A stretch of DNA of 64,000 bases from Anaerococcus rubeinfantis (GTDB taxonomy: Bacteria; Bacillota; Clostridia; Tissierellales; Peptoniphilaceae), in NCBI RefSeq assembly GCF_001487145.1, contig NZ_LN913016.1:186001-250000 (forward strand), read 5' to 3'. Shown in pieces: positions 28,127 through 38,346 of this stretch (positions are counted from its first letter, which is position 1; every line of letters begins with the position of its first letter). The translations under genes were made by a program, and so were the position numbers. Under the pieces are notes generated by a model. The model searched no databases and had not been told where the DNA came from. It saw only the letters and a list, made by a program, of their open reading frames with translations.

Positions 28127-30940
28127 ATGAGTGAAAATAAAATAGTGATAAAGGGGGCGAGGACCAATAATTTAAAAAATATTGATCTGACCCTTCCTCG
28201 AGATAAAATGATTGTATTTACTGGACTTTCCGGATCGGGAAAGTCCACCTTGGCTTTTGACACAATTTATGCCGAAGGTCAAAGAAGATATGTAGAAAGT
28301 TTATCGTCCTATGCCAGACAATTTTTGGGAAATTTGGACAAGGCAGATGTCGATACAATCGAAGGACTTTCCCCATCAATTTCAATCGACCAAAAAACAA
28401 CCAACAGAAACCCAAGATCAACAGTTGCAACCGTAACAGAAATTTACGATTATTATAGGCTTTTGTTTGCAAGAATTGGAGATGCCTATTGCCCAGTTTG
28501 TGGCAGAAAAATCGAGGCCCAATCCATTGACCAAATGGTTGATAGGATTTTAAAACTTGAAAATAAAACAAGAATCCAAATCCTTGCCCCAGTAGTAAGG
28601 GCCCAAAAAGGTCAACACAAAAAGAAACTCGAAAATATCCAAAAAATGGGTTATGTTAGGGTGATGATTGACGGAAAAAGATATGATCTTGAAGAAGAAA
28701 TCGAACTTTCAAAGACCAAAAAGCACGACATTTCAATAATTGTAGACAGAATTGTAATAAAAGAAGGAATAAATTCAAGACTTTCTGATTCTTTGGAAAC
28801 CGCCCTTGAACTTACAGATGGACTTGTAGAAATAAATGTTTTGGACGGGGAAGATTTTATCCTTTCATCAAAACTTGCCTGTCCAGAAGGTCACATTTCC
28901 CTTCCAGAAATTACACCTAATATGTTCTCCTTCAACGCTCCCCAAGGCATGTGCCCAGAATGTAATGGACTAGGATTTCATTTGCAAATTGATCCCGACC
29001 TTGTAATTCCCGACAAAAACCTATCTATAAACGAGGGAGCAATCGACCCATACGCCACAAGCGGAAAGGGAACCTATTATAACGAAATGATTAAGGCCAT
29101 TGCCAAAAATCACAAATTTTCCCTTGATGAGCCGATAAAAAATGCTCCAAAAAAAATGATTGATGAAATTTTGTACGGAACAAAAAAGGAAGTTTCTTTT
29201 ACTTTCGATAGTCATTTTTCGGGAAGAAAAAATTATACGGGCCATTTTGAAGGAGCAATCAAAAACTTATCCGACAGGTACGAAAGAACAAATTCCGACG
29301 CTCAAAAGAAAAGAATGAGAGGATTTATGAGTGAGGAAGAATGTAAAACTTGTCACGGTCAAAGATTAAAAGATGAAATTCTTGCCATAAAAGTTGACGG
29401 CAAATCAATTTCAGAAATTGCGAATATGTCAGTTGACAAAAGCATAGAATTTTTTGATAATTTAAAACTTTCTCCAATGAAAGAAAAAATTGCCGAATTA
29501 ATAATAAAAGAAATAAAGGCAAGAATCAAATTTTTGCAAGATGTAGGTCTAGGTTATCTTTCCCTTTCAAGAGCAGCCTCAACCCTTTCAGGAGGAGAAA
29601 GCCAAAGAATAAGACTTGCAACCCAAATCGGCTCAGGACTTGTTGGAGTTTGCTATGTTTTGGACGAGCCATCAATCGGCCTTCACCAAAGAGATAATGA
29701 CAAATTAATAAAATCATTAAGAAATTTAACCGATATAGGAAATACCTTAATAATAGTAGAGCACGACGAAGATACCATGAAAGCTGCAGATTTTCTTGTA
29801 GATATTGGACCAAAAGCAGGAGTCCATGGAGGAGAAATTGTAGCAAAGGGATCACTTTCTGATATAAAAAAATGTGAAAAATCAATTACAGGCGCCTATC
29901 TTTCAGGAAAAGAAAAAATCCCAGTTCCAAAAGAAAGAAGAAAATGGGACAAATATATAGAAGTAAAAAACGCCAGACAAAATAATTTGAAGGGAATAGA
30001 TGTAAAATTTCCACTATCAACCTTTACAGCAGTAACAGGAGTATCGGGATCAGGAAAATCTTCTTTGGTAAATGAAATTTTGTACAAGTCTGTAACCAAA
30101 AAATTAAATAAATCTAAAACCCACCCAGGAAAACACGACTCAATCGAAGGTGTAGAACAAATTGATAAAATAATTTCCATCGACCAATCCCCGATAGGAA
30201 GAACACCAAGGTCAAATCCAGCAACCTACACAAAATTATTTGACAATATCAGAGACGTTTTCGCCATGACAACCGAAGCCAAAATGAAAGGCTTTGACAA
30301 GGGAAGATTTTCCTTCAATGTTAAAGGAGGAAGGTGCGAGGCTTGTAAGGGTGACGGAACAATAAAAGTTGACATGATGTTCTTGCCAGATGTCTATGTT
30401 CCATGTGAAGTTTGCCACGGACAAAGATATAACAGAGAAACCCTAGAAGTAAAATACAAGGGAAAAAATATTTCAGAAGTTTTGGACATGACAGTGGAAG
30501 AAGCACTAAAATTTTTCGAAAACCACCCATCAATAGTAAGAAAATTACAAACACTCTATGACGTTGGACTTGGCTATATAAAAATTGGCCAACCATCAAC
30601 AGAACTTTCCGGAGGAGAAGCCCAAAGAGTAAAACTTGCAAGCGAGCTTGCAAAAAGATCCACAGGCCAAACCCTATACATTTTGGACGAACCAACAACA
30701 GGCCTTCACATGGCAGACGTCCACAAACTAATAGAAGTTTTAAACAGACTAGTAGATCAAAACAACACGGTTGTAGTAATTGAACACAATCTCGACGTAA
30801 TAAAAGTCGCCGACCACATAATAGACCTAGGACCAGAAGGAGGCGACGGAGGAGGAGAACTCCTAGTAGCAGGAAGTCCAGAAGAAATAGCAAAATGCAA
30901 AAAATCCTACACAGGACAATTTCTTAAAAAAATGCTTTAA
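28127..30940 (+). CDS. uvrA: Excinuclease ABC subunit A
   Basis: 937 residues, normal. Two ABC ATPase modules: first Walker [15 protein letters not shown] and signature [12 protein letters not shown], second Walker [14 protein letters not shown] and signature [12 protein letters not shown]. Zinc-binding cysteines are present as [30 protein letters not shown] and CEVCHGQRY. It is the damage-recognition protein that delivers UvrB. GGAGG precedes the ATG. Transcription probably continues from uvrB, since no strong hairpin terminator lies between, although the half repeat does. Confidence 0.98.
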   Translation: MSENKIVIKGARTNNLKNIDLTLPRDKMIVFTGLSGSGKSTLAFDTIYAEGQRRYVESLSSYARQFLGNLDKADVDTIEGLSPSISIDQKTTNRNPRSTVATVTEIYDYYRLLFARIGDAYCPVCGRKIEAQSIDQMVDRILKLENKTRIQILAPVVRAQKGQHKKKLENIQKMGYVRVMIDGKRYDLEEEIELSKTKKHDISIIVDRIVIKEGINSRLSDSLETALELTDGLVEINVLDGEDFILSSKLACPEGHISLPEITPNMFSFNAPQGMCPECNGLGFHLQIDPDLVIPDKNLSINEGAIDPYATSGKGTYYNEMIKAIAKNHKFSLDEPIKNAPKKMIDEILYGTKKEVSFTFDSHFSGRKNYTGHFEGAIKNLSDRYERTNSDAQKKRMRGFMSEEECKTCHGQRLKDEILAIKVDGKSISEIANMSVDKSIEFFDNLKLSPMKEKIAELIIKEIKARIKFLQDVGLGYLSLSRAASTLSGGESQRIRLATQIGSGLVGVCYVLDEPSIGLHQRDNDKLIKSLRNLTDIGNTLIIVEHDEDTMKAADFLVDIGPKAGVHGGEIVAKGSLSDIKKCEKSITGAYLSGKEKIPVPKERRKWDKYIEVKNARQNNLKGIDVKFPLSTFTAVTGVSGSGKSSLVNEILYKSVTKKLNKSKTHPGKHDSIEGVEQIDKIISIDQSPIGRTPRSNPATYTKLFDNIRDVFAMTTEAKMKGFDKGRFSFNVKGGRCEACKGDGTIKVDMMFLPDVYVPCEVCHGQRYNRETLEVKYKGKNISEVLDMTVEEALKFFENHPSIVRKLQTLYDVGLGYIKIGQPSTELSGGEAQRVKLASELAKRSTGQTLYILDEPTTGLHMADVHKLIEVLNRLVDQNNTVVVIEHNLDVIKVADHIIDLGPEGGDGGGELLVAGSPEEIAKCKKSYTGQFLKKML

Positions 30941-31068
30941 ATTTTATTTATCAAATAAGAAATATTTAACACGGGAAGAAAAATAGAAATTTCTAGAAAA
31001 ATTAAATATTTAAATTTAAAATCATCTAAAAAATAACAAGTAGATAAATCGATTGATTTTATTAATGT

Positions 31069-31102
31069 AAAAAGACAAGCTAAAATGTGCTTGTCTTTTT
31101 TT
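31069..31102 (+). terminator. Terminator after uvrA
   Basis: AAAAGACAAGC/GCTTGTCTTTT stem with an 8-nt loop and a T7 run, 130 bp downstream of uvrA. Confidence 0.9.
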
Positions 31103-31574
31103 GTGGTAGATAAAAAGAAAAATTAGAACATAAAATTTCTACAAAGTTCATTGTGTTTTTAGGATAATTTTTTATTTATTTAAATAATTATAATTAATTA
31201 TTAAATAAATTTGAAGATTTTGAAAAATATAAATAAAGTTTTTAATTTTTAAATTATGTAATTATTTTGTATTTTAATTATTAAAATAAATGATTTAAGT
31301 TAGTTATAAAACAAATTTGTTAATATTTATCAATATAAGGATGAAAAGTTTTAGATATATTCATTATTTTTTAAGTTTTCAAACATATATATAAAATTAT
31401 TGTAATTATCTAGATAATTAATATTGAAAAAAATGATATAAATGATAGAATATAAATACAAATTGATAATTTTTATCTAAAGTTTATCAATCTTTGTAAA
31501 AACTTGATTTTAAAAAGGAATGTAATAGATAATCAGATATATTTTTAATAAAATATATCAAGGAGGAAAATTCA
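31103..31574 (+). other. Long AT-rich region upstream of the surface-protein gene
   Basis: About 470 bp with no gene seen and very low GC. It must hold the promoter of the adhesin gene; several TATAAT-like stretches occur (for example near 31435-31455) but none has a clear -35 partner. AAGGAGG (31560-31566) is a strong ribosome-binding site for the adhesin. Long untranslated leaders are common for abundant surface proteins, but none is proven here. Confidence 0.5.
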
Positions 31575-34500
31575 ATGGACAAAAATAATATTGCAAAGAG
31601 AATCATTGAACAAAAAAAGTTAAATGGTTCTAAGAGAAAACCAAAATATGCAACAAGAAAACTATCAATAGGATTAGTATCTTGTATGCTTGGTTATGCA
31701 CTTTTAGTATCACCATCTTCAGCAGAGGCTGCAGAACTTGATAATAATCAAACAGAAGTTGTTGAAGAAGTGGAAACTAAAGAAGAAGCTACAAATGAAG
31801 AAAATGTAGTAGAAGAAAAAGAAACACCTGTTGAAGAAACATTAAGTGATGAACAAGCAATAGAAGAAAAAGCAAGTGAAGAAACAGCTCCACAAGAAAC
31901 AAATAAAGAAGTAAAAGAAGAAGTCACTTCAAAAGAAGCAAGTGAAGAAGATAAAGAAGAAAATGCTCCTAAGCTTGAAATGAATGAAGAAGTAAAACCA
32001 GAAGCTGTAGCAGCACCTGCTGATGAAAACAGAGAACCAAAAGACATATCTAACGATGTTCAAAGCAAATATGTTGCCTTAACAGAAGAAGGACACGAAA
32101 CAAAAGGAACTATAAATCCAGATAATGGTGAAGCAGTAGGTTGGGAAGTATCCTTTACATCTCCAAGGGGAACAATTGCAGGAGATTACTTTACAATCGA
32201 CCTTTCAGATAATCTTTCTTTAAAGGGAATCGAACCAGATCACGAAAATGAATATCCAATAGAAAATGATGGAAAAGTTGTTGCTGATGGTGTAAGAGTT
32301 GATAGAAGCACTATCAAATATACTTTTAACGAAAACATCAATGATGAAAGAAATGTAGTTGTATCTGTAAAGGGTTTTGCTTATATTGACAAGACAAAAG
32401 TTCCTAATAATTCACCTGAAGAAAAAATATCTATTAAAGTAGGTGATACAGTAGATGAACATAATATTAATGTTCAATATGGAAAACCATATTACACTGG
32501 CGAGAACCTTAATGGTATGAGCCAATTTACTGAATTCAATCCTGAAACTGGTGAATATACACAAGTATTTTATATAAATCCTGATTCAAAAATTATTGGT
32601 ACATCTACTAGTGATGATTGGAGTGCAAATAAGGTAGCTGTCTTTATCGATGGTGTTGATCCAGAAACTGGAAGTCAATCAGATGTAAAATATACCGAAG
32701 ATAACACTAAAATAACTATCCACAAGTTGAAGTCAGGTGAAAAATTGCCAGATGCAATTATTGAAAATCCTGCAGTAAATTATGATGATCCAATATACAG
32801 ATATAAATTTAGAGATAATGGTATAGAGCTGGTTTTTGCAGATCATAATGATGATAAATTACCAAGTGATTTTATTGAAGATCCATATGTAGTTATAGTT
32901 AAATCTACAGCAGCGCCTAGTCAAACTGGAAATAATATAATTTCAAAGGGTATTCTTTATGGTGGTGCTCGACAACATACTATGTATAATGATATCGTGA
33001 CAACAGTGGGAGATACTGAAGCACAAGGCGATAAAATCGGTTATTTCAAAGAACATCACGTTTACTACACAAAAGTAGATGGAGTTCTTCAAGAAGATAA
33101 GACATTCACTCTTCATTCAAACAAAACTGAAGGTTACGACTACGACAATTACTTTACAAGCAAAAATGAAATAGATGACTTCAAATTTGTAAAAGTTGAT
33201 GCAGATAATTTAGTAGAAAACCCAGTATACAATGAAGATGGTACTATTGCTCGTGGAAAGTACGAACCAGGAAAGACTAAAGAAGTAACTTATATCTATG
33301 AAAGAGATATCAAACATGGATCTTTCCAAGAACATCACATTTATCAAACACTTGATGAAAATGGCAATGTAATTGCTGAAGAAACTGTAACAAAAGATGT
33401 TACAGAAACAACAGGTATTGATGAAGATGAATACTCAACATCTAAAAAAGATAAAGATGGAAATGTTGTAACAGACGAAAAAGATAAAGATGGCTATAAA
33501 CTTGTTGAAGTAAAAGCTACAAATGAAGATTCTGCTAAATTAGGAGTAAAATTTGATAATCAAGGTGCAGCTACTTCTGGTAACTATGTAAACGGAGAAA
33601 AGCTTGAAGTAACATATATCTATCAAAAACAAAAACCAGTAGCTAAAAAAGGTTCCTTCAAAGAAACTCATGTATATATAACTAAAGACTTTGAAGGAAA
33701 TGTTCTTGAAGATAAGACAATAACAGAAGCTGGTAAATCATCAGAAGGTACAAAAGATGAAAAATATGAATCTTCAAAAGTTGATAAAGACGGATACGAA
33801 TTCACAAAAGTAACAGCAGATAAAGGTTCAGACGAAGTAACAATCAGTAAAGATGGAAAATCAGTTGAAGCTGGAAACTACGTTGAAGAAAAAGAACTAG
33901 CTGTAACATATGAATATGTAAAACAACCAGGAAGATTTGTAGAACACCACATCTACCAAACAGTAGATAAAAATGGAAAAGTTATATCAACAGATGATAC
34001 CGTTGATGTGACAGAAAAAGATGGTAAAAAAATCGAAGGTTTCAGCAATGAAAATGTAAGCACAGACAAAAAAGATAAAGAAGGCTACACATTCAAAGAA
34101 GCTACAGAAATTAAGCTACAAAACGATGATTCTGAAAAGACTTACACAAACTATGTTCCAGGAAAAGTACTAGAAAAAACTTATATCTACACTAAAACAC
34201 AAGAAGAACCAGTAGCTAAAAAAGGTTCCTTCAAAGAAACTCACGTGTATAAAACACTAGATTTTGATGGAAATGTTCTTGAAGATAAGACAATTACAGA
34301 AACTGGTAAATCATCAAAAGGTACAAAAGATGAATCATACGAATCTTCAAAAGTTGACAAAGCAGGATACGAATTTACAAAAGTAACAGCAGATGAAGGT
34401 TCAGAAAATGACGTAACAATCAGCGAAGATGGCAAACAAGTTGAAGCTGGAAACTACGTTGAAGATAAAGAACTAGCTGTAACCTATGAATATGTAAAAC

Positions 34501-36434
34501 AACCAGGAAGATTTGTAGAACACCACATCTACCAAACAGTAGATAAAAATGGAAAAGTTATATCAACAGATGAAACAGTTGATGTGACAAAAAAAGATGG
34601 TAAACCAATCGAAGGCTATAGCAATGAAAAGATTAAAACTTCTCAACAACCTAAAGAAGGCTACGAATATGATTCTGAAACAGAGTTAACATCAGAAAAC
34701 TATGTTCCAGGAAAAGTACTAGAAAAAACTTATATCTACACTAAGACAAAAGAAGAACCAGTAGCTAAAAAAGGTTCCTTCAAAGAAACTCACGTGTATA
34801 AAACATTAGATTTTGATGGAAATGTTATTGAAGATAAGATAATAACAGAAGCAGGAAAATCATCAAAAGGTACAAAAGATGAATCATACGAATCTTCAAA
34901 AGTTGACAAAGCAGGATACGAATTTACAAAAGTAACAGCAGATGAAGGTTCAGAAAATGACGTAACAATCAGCGAAGATGGCAAACAAGTTGAAGCTGGA
35001 AACTACGTTGAAGACAAAGAACTAGCTGTAACCTATGAATATGTCAAACAACCAGGAAGATTTGTAGAACACCACATCTACCAAACAGTAGATAAAAATG
35101 GAAAAGTTATATCAACAGATGATACCGTTGATGTGACAGAAAAAGATGGTAAACCAATTGAAGGCTATAGCAATGAAACAATTAGCACTGCACCAAAACA
35201 AAAAGATGGTTACACTTATCAAGAAAAGGAAACAAAGACAACATTAGATTCAGAAGAAGTAAGTTCAGATCTTGCAAACTATGTTCCAGGAAAGACAATT
35301 GGAAAAACTTATATCTATACAAAAACAAAAGAAGAACCAGTAGTTCAAACAGGAACATTTACAGAAGAACACATCTACAAAACATTAGACTTTGAAGGAA
35401 AAGTTGTAGAAACATCTGACCCAGAACAAGGTGAACACAAAGAAGGAAACAAAGATGTTCAATATACAACAAAAGCAAAAGAAAAAGAAGGCTTTAAGCT
35501 TGTATCAGTAGAAGCAAATGATACAGATGCTGTAATTGATTCAGAAAATGGAACAGCAGAAACTGGAAATATCGTAGAAGGTAAAGATTTAAAAGTAACT
35601 TACACTTATGAAAAACAACCAGGAAGATTTGTAGAGCACCACATTTATCAAACAGTAGATAAAGATGGAAAAGTTGTATCAACAGATGATACCGTTGATG
35701 TGACAGAAAAAGATGGTAAAAAAATCGAAGGTTTCAGCAATGAAAATGTAAGCACAGATAAAAAAGATAAAGATGGCTACACATTCAAAGAAGCTACAGA
35801 AATTAAGCTACAAAACGATGATTCTGAAAAGACTTACACAAACTATGTTCCAGGAAAAGTGCTAGAAAAAACTTATATCTATACTAAGACACAAACAGAG
35901 TGGACACCACTTGAAGAAACAGGTAAGTTCCAAGAACATCATATCTACATCACAAAAGATAAAGACGGAAAAGAAGTTAGCCGTGAAGTAGTAGATGGAA
36001 AAGTTACTGGTGGAAACAAAGATATGACTTATACAACTGGAAAAGTTGACAAAGATAAGTTTAAACTTGTAAGAATTGAAAATCTTGTTGGAAATCCAAC
36101 TTATGATAAAGATGGAAATGAAACTAGTGGAAATTATAAACCAGGTGTTAAACAAGAAATAACTTATGTTTATGAAAAAACAGTAACTCCATGGACAGAG
36201 TTAGAAAAACCAAGAAAACAAGAAAAACCTTCTGACAGTAAGAAAACTGGAGAAAAGGTAAATAATGAAAAAACAAAAGTAGATGAAAATAATGATGATT
36301 TATACAAGGTAAAATATGTGGAACCATCATCAGATAATGTTCAAACAGGTGTAGGTTCAGTATCTGGAATAGTTGCTACTTTATCCGCTTCACTTGGTGG
36401 ATTGTTTGTAAGCAAAAAAAGAAAAAATAAATAG
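31575..36434 (+). CDS. YSIRK-type cell-wall adhesin with eleven repeat modules
   Basis: 1619 residues. A YSIRK-type signal (YATRKLSIGLVS, 25-36) is followed by a Glu/Lys-rich low-complexity stretch (about 52-155), then about 330 residues resembling the paired IgG-like ligand-binding domains of MSCRAMM adhesins (SYGWEVSFTSPRG-like opening, GDYFTIDLSDNLSLKG). From about residue 489 come eleven modules of 85-110 residues, each opening G(S/R/K)F-E-H(I/V)Y and closing GK-L-TYIY, similar to MucBP-type repeats; types GSFKETHVY and GRFVEHHIY alternate. The C-terminus has NVQTG (1588-1592), a hydrophobic span and KKRKNK, an LPXTG-type sorting signal with a changed motif. Likely host attachment; ligand unknown. 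Confidence 0.9.
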   Translation: MDKNNIAKRIIEQKKLNGSKRKPKYATRKLSIGLVSCMLGYALLVSPSSAEAAELDNNQTEVVEEVETKEEATNEENVVEEKETPVEETLSDEQAIEEKASEETAPQETNKEVKEEVTSKEASEEDKEENAPKLEMNEEVKPEAVAAPADENREPKDISNDVQSKYVALTEEGHETKGTINPDNGEAVGWEVSFTSPRGTIAGDYFTIDLSDNLSLKGIEPDHENEYPIENDGKVVADGVRVDRSTIKYTFNENINDERNVVVSVKGFAYIDKTKVPNNSPEEKISIKVGDTVDEHNINVQYGKPYYTGENLNGMSQFTEFNPETGEYTQVFYINPDSKIIGTSTSDDWSANKVAVFIDGVDPETGSQSDVKYTEDNTKITIHKLKSGEKLPDAIIENPAVNYDDPIYRYKFRDNGIELVFADHNDDKLPSDFIEDPYVVIVKSTAAPSQTGNNIISKGILYGGARQHTMYNDIVTTVGDTEAQGDKIGYFKEHHVYYTKVDGVLQEDKTFTLHSNKTEGYDYDNYFTSKNEIDDFKFVKVDADNLVENPVYNEDGTIARGKYEPGKTKEVTYIYERDIKHGSFQEHHIYQTLDENGNVIAEETVTKDVTETTGIDEDEYSTSKKDKDGNVVTDEKDKDGYKLVEVKATNEDSAKLGVKFDNQGAATSGNYVNGEKLEVTYIYQKQKPVAKKGSFKETHVYITKDFEGNVLEDKTITEAGKSSEGTKDEKYESSKVDKDGYEFTKVTADKGSDEVTISKDGKSVEAGNYVEEKELAVTYEYVKQPGRFVEHHIYQTVDKNGKVISTDDTVDVTEKDGKKIEGFSNENVSTDKKDKEGYTFKEATEIKLQNDDSEKTYTNYVPGKVLEKTYIYTKTQEEPVAKKGSFKETHVYKTLDFDGNVLEDKTITETGKSSKGTKDESYESSKVDKAGYEFTKVTADEGSENDVTISEDGKQVEAGNYVEDKELAVTYEYVKQPGRFVEHHIYQTVDKNGKVISTDETVDVTKKDGKPIEGYSNEKIKTSQQPKEGYEYDSETELTSENYVPGKVLEKTYIYTKTKEEPVAKKGSFKETHVYKTLDFDGNVIEDKIITEAGKSSKGTKDESYESSKVDKAGYEFTKVTADEGSENDVTISEDGKQVEAGNYVEDKELAVTYEYVKQPGRFVEHHIYQTVDKNGKVISTDDTVDVTEKDGKPIEGYSNETISTAPKQKDGYTYQEKETKTTLDSEEVSSDLANYVPGKTIGKTYIYTKTKEEPVVQTGTFTEEHIYKTLDFEGKVVETSDPEQGEHKEGNKDVQYTTKAKEKEGFKLVSVEANDTDAVIDSENGTAETGNIVEGKDLKVTYTYEKQPGRFVEHHIYQTVDKDGKVVSTDDTVDVTEKDGKKIEGFSNENVSTDKKDKDGYTFKEATEIKLQNDDSEKTYTNYVPGKVLEKTYIYTKTQTEWTPLEETGKFQEHHIYITKDKDGKEVSREVVDGKVTGGNKDMTYTTGKVDKDKFKLVRIENLVGNPTYDKDGNETSGNYKPGVKQEITYVYEKTVTPWTELEKPRKQEKPSDSKKTGEKVNNEKTKVDENNDDLYKVKYVEPSSDNVQTGVGSVSGIVATLSASLGGLFVSKKRKNK
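33039..36179 (+). repeat. In-gene tandem repeat block of the adhesin
   Basis: Eleven repeat modules of about 255-330 bp. Modules beginning near 34216 and 34765 are almost identical, and those near 33931 and 35620 also match closely, while the first two and last are divergent. This pattern indicates recent unequal recombination in the middle of the array, so copy number likely differs between strains and assembly could collapse it. Confidence 0.85.
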
Positions 36435-36499
36435 TTATTAATTACTATTAAATGCCTTTCATATTTATAGAAGTTAATAAAAATTTCATACAACAATGG

Positions 36500-36526
36500 A
36501 CAAGCCCTTTCGAGGGCTTGTTTTTG
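36500..36526 (+). terminator. Terminator after the adhesin gene
   Basis: ACAAGCCC/GGGCTTGT stem with loop TTTCGA and a TTTTTG tail, 65 bp after the adhesin stop codon. Confidence 0.9.
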
Positions 36527-36591
36527 TGTATAGAAATTTGAAAGGAATTAATCTATTGGGATTTATAGAATAAAGTAAGCAGAGAAAATAA

Positions 36592-37472
36592 AGAGATCTC
36601 TCGACAGGCTCGAGATGGGTGAGTGCTGTATTTATTTTTGAGCTAAAGTTCAAATAAAAATAATTATCTGAGAAATTTTTAAAAATTCTTTTTATCGACA
36701 AATACAAACAGAGAAATCCCCATCCCGACCGAAGTGGAGGGATCTCATGGGTTTGGTAAATTTATGGATGAAGTTAATTAGAAGATCTCTCGACAGGCTC
36801 GAGATGGGTTATAGTTTTCTATATATTTAAGCTAAAGGATAAATCAATACCATTATCTGAGAAATTTTTAAAATTATTATTATATATGAACTCAAACAAA
36901 GAAGTCCAATCTCGACTGAAATTGAGGGATCTCGTGGGTTTGGTGAATTTATGGATGAAGTTAATTAGGAGATCTCTCGGCTATGCTCGAGATGGGTGAG
37001 TGCTGTATTATTTTTGAGCTAAAGTTTAAATTATTATTAAAAAATTAGTTTAATTGATTAGAATAAAATTTTAATATTCAGGCAAATAGAAAGTTCAAAC
37101 CCATCTCGACCGACTGAAAGGAGTGGAGAGATCTCATGGGCTTTGTAAATTTATGTATAAAGCTAATCAAAGAGATCTCTCGACTACTAAAACCAGTTTT
37201 CTTCGAAAACTTTTCCGTGCTCTCGCACTAATTTTTAGTGATAATTATGCCAAATCAAGTCATAATTATCTGTTCGAGATGGGTAATGGTTGTCTATATA
37301 TTTGAGCTAAAGGATAAATTAAAATAATTATCTGAGAAATTTTAAAAACTATTATTATATATAAGCTCAAACAAAGAAATTCCCATCCCGCCCGAAGTGG
37401 AGGGATCTCATGGTTTAGGTTTATTTATGAATTAAGTTAATTTAAGAGATCTCTCGAAAGGCTCGAGTTGGG
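36592..37472. repeat. Tandem array of about 190-bp units with inverted-repeat elements
   Basis: The gap 36435-37599 has no gene and is filled by this array. Full elements (CCCATCTCGA to TCGAGATGGG) lie at 36718-36809, 36906-36997, 37099-37284 and 37382-37472, with the right half of an earlier one at 36592-36620. Starts are 188, 193 and 283 bp apart. The spacers are also repeated (GAGCTAAAG, then TTATCTGAGAAATTTTTAAAA, then TATATAAGCTCAAACAAAG), so the unit is element plus spacer. The third element is longer by about 90 bp: in place of the usual AGGCT it carries an insert made of several small hairpins (GTTTTC-GAAAAC, GTGC-GCAC, ATAATTATG-CATAATTAT). Confidence 0.8.
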
Positions 37473-37599
37473 TTATTATTGATTTTATATTTTTTGGCTA
37501 AAGTTTGGCTTATTATAATTTTATAAATATTATTTTATTTTTGCTTTTTATTTTTAAATTTGCAAATCATATGGGGTATATTTTTATTAGGAGGAATTT

Positions 37600-38184
37600 A
37601 TGGATAAAGTTTTAGTTTTTTTGGCGGATGGTTTTGAGGAGATTGAGGCTCTTACTGTTGTTGATTATCTTAGACGTGTTGATATTATTGTTGACACTGT
37701 TTCTATAAAAAACGATCTTTTTGTAAATGGTTCTCATCAAATTCTTGTTAAGGCTGATAAGCTTATTGATCAAATTAATTTGGATGATTATGGTGTTCTT
37801 TATATTCCTGGTGGAACTAAGGGAGCTGAAAATCTTAGGAATGATGATAGGGTTATTGAAATTTTAAAAAATTTTGATGAGGATAAGAAAATTATTGCTG
37901 CTATTTGTGCAGGGCCTATTGTTCTTGATAAGGCGAATCTTCTTTCCCAAAAGGCGTGCGTATCTCATCCTAGTGTTAAAAATGACCTTATTAATATTGG
38001 CGAATATAAAGATGATGAGCTTGTTGTTTGTGATGAAAATATTTTGACTTCAAGGGGAGCTGGTGCTAGTATTTATTTGGCTTTAAAATTGATTGAGAAG
38101 ATTAAGGGAATTGATTTTAAAGAGAAATTGAAAGCTGGTATTCAACAAGATTTTGTTGAGAAATATTTTGATTTTAATTTTTAA
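37600..38184 (+). CDS. DJ-1/PfpI family protein
   Basis: 194 residues, the usual size. FLADGFEEIEALTVVDYLRR at the N-terminus carries the conserved glutamate, and AAICAGPIVL is the nucleophile elbow with its cysteine; GAENLRND and TSRGAGASIYLALKLIE complete the family signature. DJ-1-like proteins act as cytosolic deglycases or redox-stress proteins. AGGAGG precedes the ATG. The gene is monocistronic, after the repeat array. Exact activity cannot be assigned. Confidence 0.9.
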   Translation: MDKVLVFLADGFEEIEALTVVDYLRRVDIIVDTVSIKNDLFVNGSHQILVKADKLIDQINLDDYGVLYIPGGTKGAENLRNDDRVIEILKNFDEDKKIIAAICAGPIVLDKANLLSQKACVSHPSVKNDLINIGEYKDDELVVCDENILTSRGAGASIYLALKLIEKIKGIDFKEKLKAGIQQDFVEKYFDFNF

Positions 38185-38346
38185 ATTTTTGGAATAAATT
38201 AATAAGTTTTTCTTATTGATTTATTCTTTTTTTGTAGTTTTCTTTTGTTTCAAAAAAGGTCTATCTATGTTAAAATATAAGAATACTGATAGTATTTTAT
38301 TTTGATAAAAGCTTTTTTGAGCTTTTAAATTTTAATTGGAGGTATT

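Noticed and set aside
36747-37180. Short peptide frames starting ATGGG(T/C)TT inside the tandem array, preceded by GGAGGG, resembling type I toxin peptides in direct repeats
   Set aside because: The frame continues in only some units; in the last unit it stops after two codons, and the second uses GTG with a different ending. DNA structure, not peptide, is what is conserved.
37123-37305. 60-codon frame inside the third array element
   Set aside because: It spans repeat arms and the hairpin insert and is not shared by the other units.
36592-37472. Regular repeats considered as a CRISPR array
   Set aside because: Units are about 190 bp, spacers are themselves repeated, and no cas genes are near.
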